A DNA stretch of 64,000 nucleotides, taken from positions 1 to 64,000 of the forward strand of contig JAEZWW010000005.1 in the NCBI GenBank assembly GCA_023442945.1, read 5' to 3'. Every line of letters begins with the position of its first letter. Positions within the stretch are counted from its first letter, which is position 1. Positions 25,746 through 34,177 of the stretch are shown here, one piece after another. The notes beneath the pieces were generated by a model. The model was not told where the DNA came from and made no database searches. It saw only the letters and a list, made by a program, of their open reading frames with translations. The position numbers and the translations under genes are program-made. Source of the stretch: Pseudomonadota bacterium. GTDB lineage: Bacteria; Pseudomonadota; Gammaproteobacteria; Burkholderiales; Burkholderiaceae_C.

Positions 25746-26308
25746 TCAGCCCCCGTCGTTCGGCGCATCGGGGAACACCAGGTAGGGCGGCGGCACCGCA
25801 TCGGTCAACCACACGCCGTTGGCCGAGCGGACAAACACCCGGCCGTCCCGCTGCATGTCGCCGGCGCGGACCGTGAGGACCACCGCCTTGCCATGGCGCC
25901 CGCCCACCTGAGACGCGGTGGCCGCGTCGGCCGACAAATGCACGTGCTGGCGCGCGCCTGGGATAAGGCCACCTGCCCGGATGGCCGGCAGGAAGCGGGT
26001 CGCCGTGCCGTGAAACAAGGTGTCCGGCGCTTCGGTGGGCGTCAGTTGCAGGTCGACGGCGACGGAATGGCCCTGGTTGGCGCGAGTGCGCTGGCCAGTG
26101 GGGTCAATGGCGAAGCGCTGCTTGTCGCTGTTGGCCACGATCTCTTCAACCAAGGCGCGCGTCAGCGCCGTGCCCGGCGCGTTGGCGAGCCGGGCCAGGG
26201 TGTCGACGGCGGCCCAGCCTGCGCGTCCAGCGTCAGGCCGATGGCCTCAGGCTGGTGGCGCAGCACCAGGCTCAAGAACTTGCTGCTGGATTCAAGGCGT
26301 TTTGACAT
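25746..26308 (-). pseudogene. kptA: RNA 2'-phosphotransferase (KptA/Tpt1 family), disrupted by a frameshift
   Basis: Two overlapping reading frames together form one KptA protein. The first, from MSKRLESSSKFLSLVLRHQP, carries the conserved RH near residue 17 and reads to LTLDAQ. The second continues as WAAVDTLARLANAPGT-like sequence, then VEEIVANSDKQRFAID, FHGTATRFLPAIRAGG, RQHVHLSAD and the C-terminal PPYLVFPD. Adding one G on the minus strand near 26218-26221 (CAGGCTGG to CAGGGCTGG) restores DAQGWAAVD and one 187-aa frame. KptA removes 2'-phosphates from RNA using NAD+. A real mutation and a sequencing error cannot be told apart. The start overlaps the mnmC end by 17 bases. Confidence 0.85.
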
Positions 26309-28355
26309 GGGACGAAGAGGGGGATGAAGGCTGGGGTGAAGAGGCGGACGAAAAGCGCCCAGCCCGCAACTTGCGCGCCAGCGACGCTTCGACCGGCAGC
26401 GGCTCGCCATGCAGCCACGCCGCCGCGATCTCGCCGCACAGCACGGCCAGGGTCAGGCCGCGGGCGCCCAGGCCGGTCAGGATGTGGACGGGCAGTGGTG
26501 GTTCATTTGCTACCGAATTCGTAGCTGTCTGCGCAGATGGTTGTAGGGCCAGAGGCCTGTTTTTATCCAAATTGATCGAATGCGCTGTTCCCCAGTCGCC
26601 CACGGCTGGCAGGCGGTCGGGCAGGGTGGCGCGCACGCCGGCCCAGGCTTGCGCCTGGCCGCCGGGCCATTGCCCGTCCAGGCGCGCGCTGGCGGCGGGC
26701 AGCAGTTCGGCCAGGCGCTGGCGGTTGTGCGCGTGGTCCTCGGGGCGCAGCAGCGGCTGGCTTTCGCCGCGCTCAAAGGTGGACCCGGTGACCCAGGTCG
26801 GGCCGGCGTCGCCGGGCACGTGCGCGATCAGGCTGCCGTGCCCGTTGACGGGAAAAGGCGGCAGGCCGGTGGCGTCGTCCGGCATGGGACCCCACGCGAC
26901 CTGGCCGCGCAGGGCGTGCGGGGGCAGCGCAGCGTCGCCGCGTTCCGGCAGCAGGGCGAGCGAGCCGAAGCCGGCGGTGACGAAGACCAGGTCGGCCTCG
27001 GCCAGCACGGCGTCGCCCGCACCCAGCACCTGCCATTGCGCGCCGTGCGGGCGCAGGCGGGACACGGCCTGGCCGCCTCGCCAGGCGATGCCCGGTGCGG
27101 CCAGCATCGCCCGCACCAGCGCTGCGGGGCGGACCCAGCCGGCGTGCCGGTGCCACAGCGCGTGCTGGGTGTCGTCCAGCGGGACCTGGGCGGCTTGGGC
27201 ACGTGCGCGGGTGCGCGCGTCGGTGTCGGGCCAGGATTCGGGGGCGGTCGCGCCGTCTGCGGGCGCGTCTTGCCACGCAGCGGGTAGGCGGCGTTCGCCG
27301 GGCGCGTGGCGCTCCAGCACGCCGGTGGCGCCGTAGTCCACGCCTTCATCCAAGAGGGCGGCGGCGCGCACCAAGGTGGCGCGGGCGCCGGCGCGGGTCA
27401 GGCGCGACAGCGGCCGGTCGTCGGGCGACACGTGCGGCGCGACCACGCCTGCCGGCAGGCCGGAGGCGCCGGTGGCGGGCGCGTCGGCGCGGTCCAGCAC
27501 GGTGACCTGCCAGCCGCGCACGGCCAGGCTGTAGGCGACCGAAGCGCCGGCCAGGCCCGCGCCCACGACCATGCAGCGCCTGGGGGCGGCGACTTGCACT
27601 GGCGCGTCGGCCGACGGGCGGCGGCGCGGCGACCAGCGCGGCGCCAGCACGCCGCGCAGCACCGTGCCCTTGGGGGCGGGGCCGCGCACGCGTTCCACTT
27701 CGAAGCCGCAGGTCGTCAGCGCCTCGCGCACGGGCGCGGCCACGCACCAGGTGGCGACGCGTGCGCCCGGCCGCGCCAGCCGCGCGACGGCTTTGAGCAC
27801 GGGCAGGCCCCACATGCCGGGGTTGCGTTCGGGGTCGAAACCGTCGAGGTAGATGCTGTCGAATTCGCCGGAAAGCTCGGCCAGCGCGGGGCGTGCGTCG
27901 CCCACGGCCAGCGTCAGCTGTACCTGACCACCGTCCAGGCGGAGGCGGTGCACGCCCGGCAGCAGGCCGTGCCATTGCGCGGCGAGTTCTTGGGCCAGCG
28001 GCCGCAATTCAGGGTAGGGCGCGGCGCTGCGCAGCAGGTCATCGGCCTCGGGCGGAAAGGCTTCAACAGCGCTGTAGAACAGGCGGTGCGGCCGGTGCGG
28101 GTCGTTTTGCCAGGCCTGCCAGGTGGCCAGAAAGTTCAGGCCCAGGCCGAACCCGGTTTCCAGCACCGACCAGCGGCGCGCGTCGGTCCACAACGCCACG
28201 CCCGGCGCCACGCTGCCCGGCCCGGCCAGCAGGCCGCAACCTTGCAGGAACACCCGGCGCGCCTGCGCCAGGCCGCTGCTGCTGCGGTAGATATCACCAA
28301 AGCGCGGGCTGAAGGGCGTGCCGTCTGCTTGCCACAGGACCGTCGGGTTCGCCAT
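26292..28355 (-). CDS. mnmC: Bifunctional tRNA 5-methylaminomethyl-2-thiouridine biosynthesis protein MnmC
   Basis: 687 aa. The N-terminal methyltransferase domain (about 1-240) opens with VLWQADGTPFSPRFGDIYRS and has VLETGFGLGLNFLATWQAW and IYLDGFDPERNPGMW. The C-terminal FAD oxidase domain starts near 262 with CMVVGAGLAGASVAYSLAVR. Together they finish the mnm5s2U34 wobble modification of tRNA. Near the C-terminus about 20 residues (DKNRPLALQPSAQTATNSVA) are encoded by an in-frame dispersed repeat, placed between GDWG and VHILTGLGARGLTLA. That is normally a conserved strand junction, so activity may be affected. The start ATG lies directly after another copy of the repeat. Confidence 0.93.
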   Translation of the reverse strand: MANPTVLWQADGTPFSPRFGDIYRSSSGLAQARRVFLQGCGLLAGPGSVAPGVALWTDARRWSVLETGFGLGLNFLATWQAWQNDPHRPHRLFYSAVEAFPPEADDLLRSAAPYPELRPLAQELAAQWHGLLPGVHRLRLDGGQVQLTLAVGDARPALAELSGEFDSIYLDGFDPERNPGMWGLPVLKAVARLARPGARVATWCVAAPVREALTTCGFEVERVRGPAPKGTVLRGVLAPRWSPRRRPSADAPVQVAAPRRCMVVGAGLAGASVAYSLAVRGWQVTVLDRADAPATGASGLPAGVVAPHVSPDDRPLSRLTRAGARATLVRAAALLDEGVDYGATGVLERHAPGERRLPAAWQDAPADGATAPESWPDTDARTRARAQAAQVPLDDTQHALWHRHAGWVRPAALVRAMLAAPGIAWRGGQAVSRLRPHGAQWQVLGAGDAVLAEADLVFVTAGFGSLALLPERGDAALPPHALRGQVAWGPMPDDATGLPPFPVNGHGSLIAHVPGDAGPTWVTGSTFERGESQPLLRPEDHAHNRQRLAELLPAASARLDGQWPGGQAQAWAGVRATLPDRLPAVGDWGTAHSINLDKNRPLALQPSAQTATNSVANEPPLPVHILTGLGARGLTLAVLCGEIAAAWLHGEPLPVEASLARKLRAGRFSSASSPQPSSPSSSHVKTP
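26507..26573 (-). repeat. Dispersed repeat family 1, copy 6 (in frame inside mnmC)
   Basis: Reverse copy with TAGCTGTCTGCGCAGATGGT, TGTAGGGCCAGAGGCC and TTTTTATCC. It is translated as KNRPLALQPSAQTAT within the FAD domain of MnmC. Confidence 0.9.
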
Positions 28356-28356
28356 T

Positions 28357-28425
28357 TTGCTATTGTTTAAGGAGCTGGCCGCGCAATGGGTTGTAGGGCT
28401 GGAGGGCGATTTTGCTTAAAAATGG
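28357..28425 (-). repeat. Dispersed repeat family 1, copy 7 (leader of mnmC)
   Basis: Reverse copy: GGAGCTGGCCGCGCAATGGG, TTGTAGGGCTGGAGGGCGAT, TTTGC. On the minus strand its end CAATAGCAAA immediately precedes the mnmC ATG, so it makes up the whole 5' leader visible. Confidence 0.9.
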
Positions 28426-28478
28426 CCTTCCGCTGGCCTGGACCGGTGCAGCGCCGCCACGGCGGCCGGCGTGCGCGC

Positions 28479-28949
28479 TCAGCCGTAGTCCAGCGCGTCC
28501 GGGTCCACGCCGACGTGGTCGGGCGGCGGGTCAACGTCAAAGCGCACCGCGGCGATGTGCGTGTGCCCCCGGCGCAGCGCTTGCGCGATGCGGTGCATGC
28601 CGTCCATCACGCGGCCGTCGGCGCTGAGGATCACCGGCCAGCGCAGGTCGGCCGCGTCCATCAGGCGCACGTGTTCGACGATGGCACGCGGCGTGGGGAG
28701 GTCGTCGCCGTGGGCAAACCACCAGTTCTCGTCCAACTCGCGGATCTGGGCCAGCGGCACCTGCTGCACCGGCAGCGCGCGCGACAGGCGGATCAGCCGG
28801 TGCACGTGCCAGGCGCGCACGCCCGCCGGGCCAGGGCGGAAGTGGTACTGCACGCGCAGGGCGCGCAGCGCGGCATCGCTGGCGTCGTCAGCAGACGACC
28901 TGCCCCGCGCTGGGGCCGGGCCGTCGTCCTGTGATGTGGCGGCGTTCAT
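28479..28949 (-). CDS. ParB/sulfiredoxin-fold-like hypothetical protein
   Basis: 156 aa from the ATG MNAATSQDDG (a GTG five codons upstream is also possible). After a disordered leader the protein has RPGPAGVRAWHVHRLIRLSR, IRELDENWWFAHGDDLPTP, then RWPVILSADGRVMDGMHRIAQALRRG and AAVRFD. The VMDGMHRIAQAL motif resembles the GxHRxxA motif of the ParB/Srx fold, in which the helix binds nucleotide. No partition genes are nearby, so a role in chromosome segregation is unlikely. Function unknown. Confidence 0.6.
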   Translation of the reverse strand: MNAATSQDDGPAPARGRSSADDASDAALRALRVQYHFRPGPAGVRAWHVHRLIRLSRALPVQQVPLAQIRELDENWWFAHGDDLPTPRAIVEHVRLMDAADLRWPVILSADGRVMDGMHRIAQALRRGHTHIAAVRFDVDPPPDHVGVDPDALDYG

Positions 28950-28998
28950 CGGTCGAAGAGACACGCCGCGCGGGGGCGTCGGCCGCGGTGCGGATGGC

Positions 28999-29271
28999 TC
29001 AGGCCGCGGGCGGCACGTAGCCGGCCGCCGCGTCGGCGCCAGCGCCGAAGAAATGGTTTTCCATCTGGCGCTTGAGGTATTCGCGCGCCCGCTGGTCGGC
29101 CAGGTTCAGCCGGTTTTCGTTGACCAGCATGGTCTGGTGCTTGAGCCAGTCGGCCCAGGCTTCCTTGCTCACGCTTTCCCAGATGCGCTTGCCCAGCTCG
29201 CCCGGGTAGGGCGGCAGGTCCAGGCCTTCGGCCTCGCGGCCCAGTTTGATGCAGTTGACCATGCGTGCCAT
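28999..29271 (-). CDS. yggX: Probable Fe(2+)-trafficking / oxidative damage protection protein
   Basis: 90 aa from MARMVNCIKLGREAEGLDLP, the family N-terminus with its conserved Cys7 and REAEG. PPYPGELGKRIWESVSKEAW and TMLVNENRLNLADQRAREYL follow, close to E. coli YggX. The small cytosolic protein protects iron-sulfur enzymes against superoxide. The C-terminus here is Ala/Gly rich (FFGAGADAAAGYVPPAA). It lies between a DoxX gene and the ParB-like gene on the same strand, with 170 bp and 49 bp gaps. Confidence 0.95.
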   Translation of the reverse strand: MARMVNCIKLGREAEGLDLPPYPGELGKRIWESVSKEAWADWLKHQTMLVNENRLNLADQRAREYLKRQMENHFFGAGADAAAGYVPPAA

Positions 29272-29440
29272 GGGAGGGGTCCTTCGTGTGGGTTGTTCCC
29301 CGCGGGTGGGTGTCGTTGCACCGCAGTCCCGGGGGGCAGTTGGAATCAGAACCCAACACTGTAGCAAGTCGGCCGCGCGCGCCGCGCCGCGCAACCGCAG
29401 GCGCCGCGGGGGCTTTGCGCCGCCAGCCCCGCGCGGGCGT

Positions 29441-29884
29441 TCAGGCGCCGCGCGGCTCGCGCACGTCCAGCCAGGCCACCAGCAGAAAGCCGCCGACCAG
29501 GCCCAGGTGCTCGAAGAAGCTGTTGGCCGCCATGAAGCGCTCCTGCCCCACCGGCATTTCCCAGAAGCGCAGCGCGATGAAGGTCGCCATCAGCGTGAAG
29601 GCCGCCAGCGCCATGGCACCCAGCCAGCGCAGCCGGCCCGTGAGGATCATCAGCGACGCGCCCAACTCCAGCGCGATGACCAGCACCGCCAGCAGCGCGG
29701 GGGGCGACAGGCCAAAGTGCGTCATCTCGCCGACGGCGCCCGGGAAGTCCGTCAGCTTGTTGAGCCCGCCCTGCAGGTAGGCGGCGCACAGGCCGAGGTA
29801 GGCCAGCCAGCGGACGGCCGTGCTGCCCAGCACCGGCCGCACGGCCTGTGTGAGGCGCGTGGGGGCGGAGGTCGGCGTGGCCAT
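29441..29884 (-). CDS. DoxX-family membrane protein
   Basis: 147 aa with four predicted transmembrane helices, typical of DoxX: WLAYLGLCAAYLQGGLNKLTDF with the conserved GxxK in helix 1, then ALLAVLVIALELGASLMIL, WLGAMALAAFTLMATFIAL, and FFEHLGLVGGFLLVAWLDV. DoxX relatives act in quinone-linked redox or are simply inner-membrane proteins of unknown role. Its ATG follows the amidohydrolase stop with no spacing (29884/29885), so translation is coupled to that gene. Confidence 0.87.
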   Translation of the reverse strand: MATPTSAPTRLTQAVRPVLGSTAVRWLAYLGLCAAYLQGGLNKLTDFPGAVGEMTHFGLSPPALLAVLVIALELGASLMILTGRLRWLGAMALAAFTLMATFIALRFWEMPVGQERFMAANSFFEHLGLVGGFLLVAWLDVREPRGA

Positions 29885-31879
29885 TCAGCCCATCCAGCAG
29901 GAACAGCCCAGCGCGCCGAAGAAGCCCTTCAGGTCGGACGCTGGCACGTTCGACGCCCAGGCGTCGGCGTGCTGGTGGCCGTGCATGCCACAGGCCGTGC
30001 CGCAGCCGCAGGCCGCCGCCATCTGGCGGTAGCGCGCCGGGTGCAGGGAGTTCTTGCCCGCGCCCTCGGGCTCGCCCCAGGCGCCATAGCCGCCAAAGCG
30101 CCGCACTGGCGACCAGTCGGGCATGGCGGGCGGCAGAGGGTTGTCGTCGTGCGACGCAAACCGGCCCGCGCCGTAGACCACACGCCCGCCGACCACAGTG
30201 AGGTCGGAGGTGAGGAAGGAGATTTCGTCCTCGGGCACCTTGAAGTAGTCCTTGCTGGGCACCATCAGGTCGGCGAACTGACCGATCTTGATCTGGCCGC
30301 GCTGGCCCACCTCGTTGCTGAACCAGGCAACGTTCTCGGTCCACATGCGCAAGGCGGTTTCGCGGTCGAGCAGGTTGCGCTCCGGGTACATCTTCATACC
30401 GCCCAGCGTCTTGCCCGTCACCATCCAGGACAGCGACACCCAGGGGTTGTACGAGGCTACGCGGGTGGCGTCGGTGCCGGCCGAGACCTTCACGCCGCGC
30501 TCCAGGATCTTCTTGATGGGCGGCGAGGCTTCCAGCGCCTTGGCGCCGTAGCGTTCAGCGAAGTATTCGCCCTGGTAGGCCATGCGGTGCTGCACGGCGA
30601 TGCCGCCACCCAGCGCGGCGATGCGGTCGATCGAGCGGTCGGAAATCGTCTCGGCGTGGTCGAAGAACCAGTTCAGGCCAGTGATCGGCGTTTCGCGGTT
30701 CACCTTCTCGAAAACGTCGAGCGCGCGGCTGATCGTCTCGTCGTAGGTCGCGTGCAGGCGCCAAGGCCACTTGTTCTGCACCAGCACCTGGACCACGCCT
30801 TCCAGGTCGCTTTCCATGTTGGGCGGCATGTCGGGGCGCGGCTGGCGGAAGTCTTCGAAGTCGGCCGCCGAATAGACCAGCATTTCACCCGCGCCGTTGT
30901 GGCGGAAGTAGTCGTTGCCCTGCTTGTACTTGACGGTCTGGGTCCACTTGATGAAGTCTTCTTTTTCTTCCTTGGGCTTTTGCGTGAACAGGTTGTAGGC
31001 CAGGCGCACCGTCAGCTGCTTTTGCTCGTCCAGCTTTTTGATGACCTCGTAGTCCTCCGGGTAGTTCTGGTAGCCGCCCCCAGCGTCGATCACACCGGTC
31101 ACGCCCAGGCGGTTGAGCTCGCGCATGAAGTGGCGCGTCGAATTCAGCTGGTAGTCGAAGGGCAGCTTGGGCCCCTTGGCCAGCGTGGCGTACAGGATGG
31201 TGGCGTTGGGCTTGGCCACCAGCAGGCCGATCGGGTTGCCGCTGCTGTCGCGCACGATCTCGCCGCCCGGCGGCTCGGGCGTGTCCTTGGTGTAGCCCAC
31301 GGCGCGCACCGCGGCGGCGTTGAGCAGGGCGCGGTCGTACAGGTGCAGCAGGAACACCGGGGTGTCCGGCGCGACGGCGTTGATCTCTTCCAGCGTGGGC
31401 AGGCGCTTTTCGACGAACTGGTGCTCGGTGAAGCCACCCACCACGCGCACCCACTGCGGCGCCGGCGTGATCGCGACTTGGCGCTTGAGCATGTCCATCG
31501 CGTCCGCCAGCGAACGCACGCCGTCCCAGCGCAGCTCCAGGTTGTAGTTCAGCCCGCCGCGGATCACGTGGGTGTGGTTGTCGAACAGACCGGGCAGGGC
31601 GCTGCGGCCCTGCAAGTCGATCTTGCGCGTGCCGTCGCCGGCCAGCGCCAGCACTTCAGCGTCGGAGCCGACGGCGACGAACTTGCCGTCCCGCACGGCA
31701 ACGGCCGTGGCCGTGGGGCGGGATTTGTCGAGCGTGGTGATCTGACCGTTGTGGAAGATGATCTCTGGGGCGGTGGACATGGATGCTCCTGAACGAGAGG
31801 GTGCGCTGCCGGCGCAGCCGACCAGGCCCCCCAGCGCCACCGACGTGGCGGCACCAAGGACTTTGCGACGTGAAGTCAT
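29885..31879 (-). CDS. YtcJ-type amidohydrolase with export signal and Cys-rich C-terminal tail
   Basis: 664 aa. The N-terminus MTSRRKVLGAATSVALGGLVGCAG combines a Tat-like SRRKVLG motif with a lipobox, so the enzyme is probably exported and lipidated. The amidohydrolase fold follows: HNGQITTLDKSRP, the metal motif LFDNHTHVIRGG, a central WFFDHAETISD, and SAGTDATRVASYNPW. After the catalytic domain (about 590) come some 60 extra residues rich in Cys and His, including ACGCGTACGMHGHQHADAW and the end GALGCSCWMG, a possible metal or cofactor site. Substrate unknown. It belongs to the ycaC-like/XapX/amidohydrolase/DoxX cluster. Confidence 0.85.
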   Translation of the reverse strand: MTSRRKVLGAATSVALGGLVGCAGSAPSRSGASMSTAPEIIFHNGQITTLDKSRPTATAVAVRDGKFVAVGSDAEVLALAGDGTRKIDLQGRSALPGLFDNHTHVIRGGLNYNLELRWDGVRSLADAMDMLKRQVAITPAPQWVRVVGGFTEHQFVEKRLPTLEEINAVAPDTPVFLLHLYDRALLNAAAVRAVGYTKDTPEPPGGEIVRDSSGNPIGLLVAKPNATILYATLAKGPKLPFDYQLNSTRHFMRELNRLGVTGVIDAGGGYQNYPEDYEVIKKLDEQKQLTVRLAYNLFTQKPKEEKEDFIKWTQTVKYKQGNDYFRHNGAGEMLVYSAADFEDFRQPRPDMPPNMESDLEGVVQVLVQNKWPWRLHATYDETISRALDVFEKVNRETPITGLNWFFDHAETISDRSIDRIAALGGGIAVQHRMAYQGEYFAERYGAKALEASPPIKKILERGVKVSAGTDATRVASYNPWVSLSWMVTGKTLGGMKMYPERNLLDRETALRMWTENVAWFSNEVGQRGQIKIGQFADLMVPSKDYFKVPEDEISFLTSDLTVVGGRVVYGAGRFASHDDNPLPPAMPDWSPVRRFGGYGAWGEPEGAGKNSLHPARYRQMAAACGCGTACGMHGHQHADAWASNVPASDLKGFFGALGCSCWMG

Positions 31880-31954
31880 AGGTTGATGAAGTACGGAAAG
31901 ATGAACAAATGGCAGGCCGCCAGGCTCAGACGCCGGTCGGCGCAGCGCTGCGGA

Positions 31955-32236
31955 TCAGCTGGACGGGGTGTCGCGCGCCGCGACGGTGGACTGACAGGCC
32001 TGGTTGCTGGGCAGCGGGCCCAGCACATGTTCGGTGGCCTGCGTCTGTTCGCACGCCGCCTTGAAGGCCGTGCCGGCCAGCAATTGCTTGCCCACGGGGA
32101 TGATCTGCTCGCCCAGCAAAATGCCCAGCAGCCCGGCCAGGGCGATGAGCGGCGGCGCAGGCGACCGCACCTGCAGCAGGCTGTAGATCAAGCCGATCAA
32201 CAGGCCGGCACCCAACGACAGTACATACATCTTCAT
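31955..32236 (-). CDS. XapX domain-containing small membrane protein
   Basis: 93 aa. MKMYVLSLGAGLLIGLIYSL and VRSPAPPLIALAGLLGILLG are the two hydrophobic segments that define the XapX domain, with the conserved SPAPP between them. A hydrophilic tail from about 48 contains two cysteines. Function unknown. The domain usually appears beside hydrolases and amidohydrolases in clusters like this one; here it lies 75 bp upstream of the amidohydrolase and 73 bp downstream of the ycaC-like gene on the same strand. Confidence 0.85.
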   Translation of the reverse strand: MKMYVLSLGAGLLIGLIYSLLQVRSPAPPLIALAGLLGILLGEQIIPVGKQLLAGTAFKAACEQTQATEHVLGPLPSNQACQSTVAARDTPSS

Positions 32237-32309
32237 GCGCGCTTTCCTTGTGCGTGCCGCCGCCGCGTCGCCCGTTCAGCGGGCGGCAAGGGCGGGCGTT
32301 CTGGCGGGG

Positions 32310-33008
32310 TCAAGCCTTGGCAGGGGTGGGGCCGATGCTGGGGCCGTGCTGGGCGCGTTCAGGCGCCTTGTGCACCATGGTGTAGGCGTAGTCCACGCCC
32401 ATGCCGTAGGCACCAGAATGCTCGCGCACGATGTCCATCACCGCGTCGTAGGTGTCGCGGCGGGCCCAGTCGCGCTGCCATTCCAGCAACACCTGTTGCC
32501 AGGTCATGGGCACGGCGCCAGCCTGCACCATGCGCTGCATGCTGTAGTTGTGGGCGTCGAGCGAGGTGCCGCCCGAGGCGTCGGCCACCATGTAGATCTC
32601 GTAGTCCTTGTCGTGCATGGCCGACAGCGCGAAGGTGGTGTTGCACACCTCGGTCCACAGGCCGGACACGACGATCTTGGTGCGGCCCTTGGCCACGTTG
32701 GCGGCCAGGGCGTCGCGCACGTTCTGGTCGTCCCAGGAGTTCATCGAGCTGCGCTCCAGCAGCGGCGCGTCGGGAAAGACGCTGAGCAATTCCGGGTAGG
32801 TGTGCCCGGAAAAGCTGCCGGTTTCCACCGTGGTGATGGTGGTCGGGATGTTGAAGGCCTTGGCCGCCTTGGCCAGAGCGATCACGTTGTTCTTCAGGGC
32901 CTGGCGGTCCATGGATTGCACGCCAAACGCCATCTGCGGCTGTTGGTCGATGAAGATGAGCTGGCTGTTTTGCGGGGTCAGCAGTTCCTGGTAGCGCTTG
33001 TTGGGCAT
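32310..33008 (-). CDS. Isochorismatase-fold cysteine hydrolase (YcaC-like)
   Basis: 232 aa. The fold follows E. coli YcaC: SQLIFIDQQPQMAFGV with the catalytic Asp, KNNVIALAKAAKAFNIPTTI, FPDAPLLERSSMNSWDD, and the nucleophile region IVVSGLWTEVCNTTFAL with the Cys. The C-terminal MTWQQVLLEWQRDWAR matches YcaC too. Likely an amidase or related C-N hydrolase of unknown substrate. It is the first gene of a four-gene minus-strand cluster and divergent from a LysR gene, which probably controls it. Confidence 0.87.
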   Translation of the reverse strand: MPNKRYQELLTPQNSQLIFIDQQPQMAFGVQSMDRQALKNNVIALAKAAKAFNIPTTITTVETGSFSGHTYPELLSVFPDAPLLERSSMNSWDDQNVRDALAANVAKGRTKIVVSGLWTEVCNTTFALSAMHDKDYEIYMVADASGGTSLDAHNYSMQRMVQAGAVPMTWQQVLLEWQRDWARRDTYDAVMDIVREHSGAYGMGVDYAYTMVHKAPERAQHGPSIGPTPAKA

Positions 33009-33180
33009 ACGCTGGGCTTTCGGGGGGGTAGGTTAAAAACTTGATGGCGGGGTGGCGTCGCGCCCCCTGCGTTGAGTGCTGAATTTCAGTCTAGGCGCGT
33101 TTGGCAGCGCCGGACATAGAAGAATCCGAAAAGCAAGCTTTCCGTTTTTTTCGTCCTCCGTGCAGGACAATCCTCGACCC

Positions 33181-34101
33181 ATGAGCAAGTTGCCTGATCT
33201 GGAAGCCTGGGCCATTTTTGCCAAGGTGGCCGAGACCGGTTCGTTCGCGCGCACTGCGGCCGAGCTGGGCCTGTCGCAAGCCACCGTCTCCAAGGCGATC
33301 ACCCGGCTGGAGCGCCGGATGAAGATCACCCTGTTTCACCGCACATCGCGCCAGATCGCGTTGAGCGACGCGGGGCAGTGCGCGCTGGAGCGCGCCGTGC
33401 GCATCCTGCAGGAGGGCGAGGCGATCGAGTCCGAGGTGGCCGACCAGTCCAGCGCCCTGCGCGGCAAGATCCGCATCACCGCGCCGATGTCGTTTGGCGT
33501 GCCGCGGCTGTCACCGATCCTGCCGGCCTTCATGGAGGCGCACCCCGAGGTCGAGCTGGACCTGCACTTCGGCGACGACCAGGTCGATCTGATCCGCGAC
33601 CGCTTCGACATCGCCCTGCGCATCGCCAACCTGGTCGACTCCAGCATGATCGCGCGCCAGCTGTGCAAGGTGCGGGTGCTGCTGGTGGGCTCGCCCGCCT
33701 ACTTTGAACGCCATGGGCGCCCCCAGCACCCGCGCGACCTGGCGCAGCACAAAGGCTTGCAGTACAGCTACGCGCGCTACGGCATGAACTGGACCTTCCG
33801 CCACCCCGAGCACGGCGACTTCACCCAGGTGCTGCCGATGCAGCTGCGGGTCAACAACGCCGAGGCGCTGCAGCCCGCGCTGCTGGCCGGGCAGGGCCTG
33901 GCCTTGCAGCCGTCGTTTCTGGTCTACCAGGAACTGCGCGACGGCCGGCTGGAGACGGCGCTGGACGGCTGGGAAGTCGACGCCATCGGCCTGCACATCG
34001 TCACCCCGCCCGGGCGCAGCCGGCCGGCGCGGGTGCAGGCCTTCATCGACCACGCGGTGCAGGAATTCATGAACGCGCCCTGGGCCGAAGAGCTGGACTG
34101 A
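33181..34101 (+). CDS. LysR-family regulator divergent from the YcaC/XapX/amidohydrolase cluster
   Basis: 306 aa from MSKLPDLEAWAIFAKVAETG. The HTH is FARTAAELGLSQATVSKAITRLERRM, and the sensor domain contains GKIRITAPMSFGVPRLSPIL, which places it among the CrgA/AaeR-like LysR group common in Burkholderiales. Upstream ATG-like codons in frame would add only 35 non-conserved residues. A 172-bp gap separates it from the divergent ycaC-like start; a small palindrome CTGAATTTCAG there may be part of the operator. Target assignment is by position. Confidence 0.88.
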   Translation: MSKLPDLEAWAIFAKVAETGSFARTAAELGLSQATVSKAITRLERRMKITLFHRTSRQIALSDAGQCALERAVRILQEGEAIESEVADQSSALRGKIRITAPMSFGVPRLSPILPAFMEAHPEVELDLHFGDDQVDLIRDRFDIALRIANLVDSSMIARQLCKVRVLLVGSPAYFERHGRPQHPRDLAQHKGLQYSYARYGMNWTFRHPEHGDFTQVLPMQLRVNNAEALQPALLAGQGLALQPSFLVYQELRDGRLETALDGWEVDAIGLHIVTPPGRSRPARVQAFIDHAVQEFMNAPWAEELD

Positions 34102-34177
34102 GCGCGCGCGGGGCGCCAGCGGGTCGGCGCTATGCTCGGTGGGCCGACTTGGCCCTTTCAGACCGGACCGTTGCCCC

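Noticed and set aside
28479..28949. Chromosome partitioning protein ParB
   Set aside because: Only a GxHR-like motif is shared; there is no HTH domain, no parA and no parS nearby.
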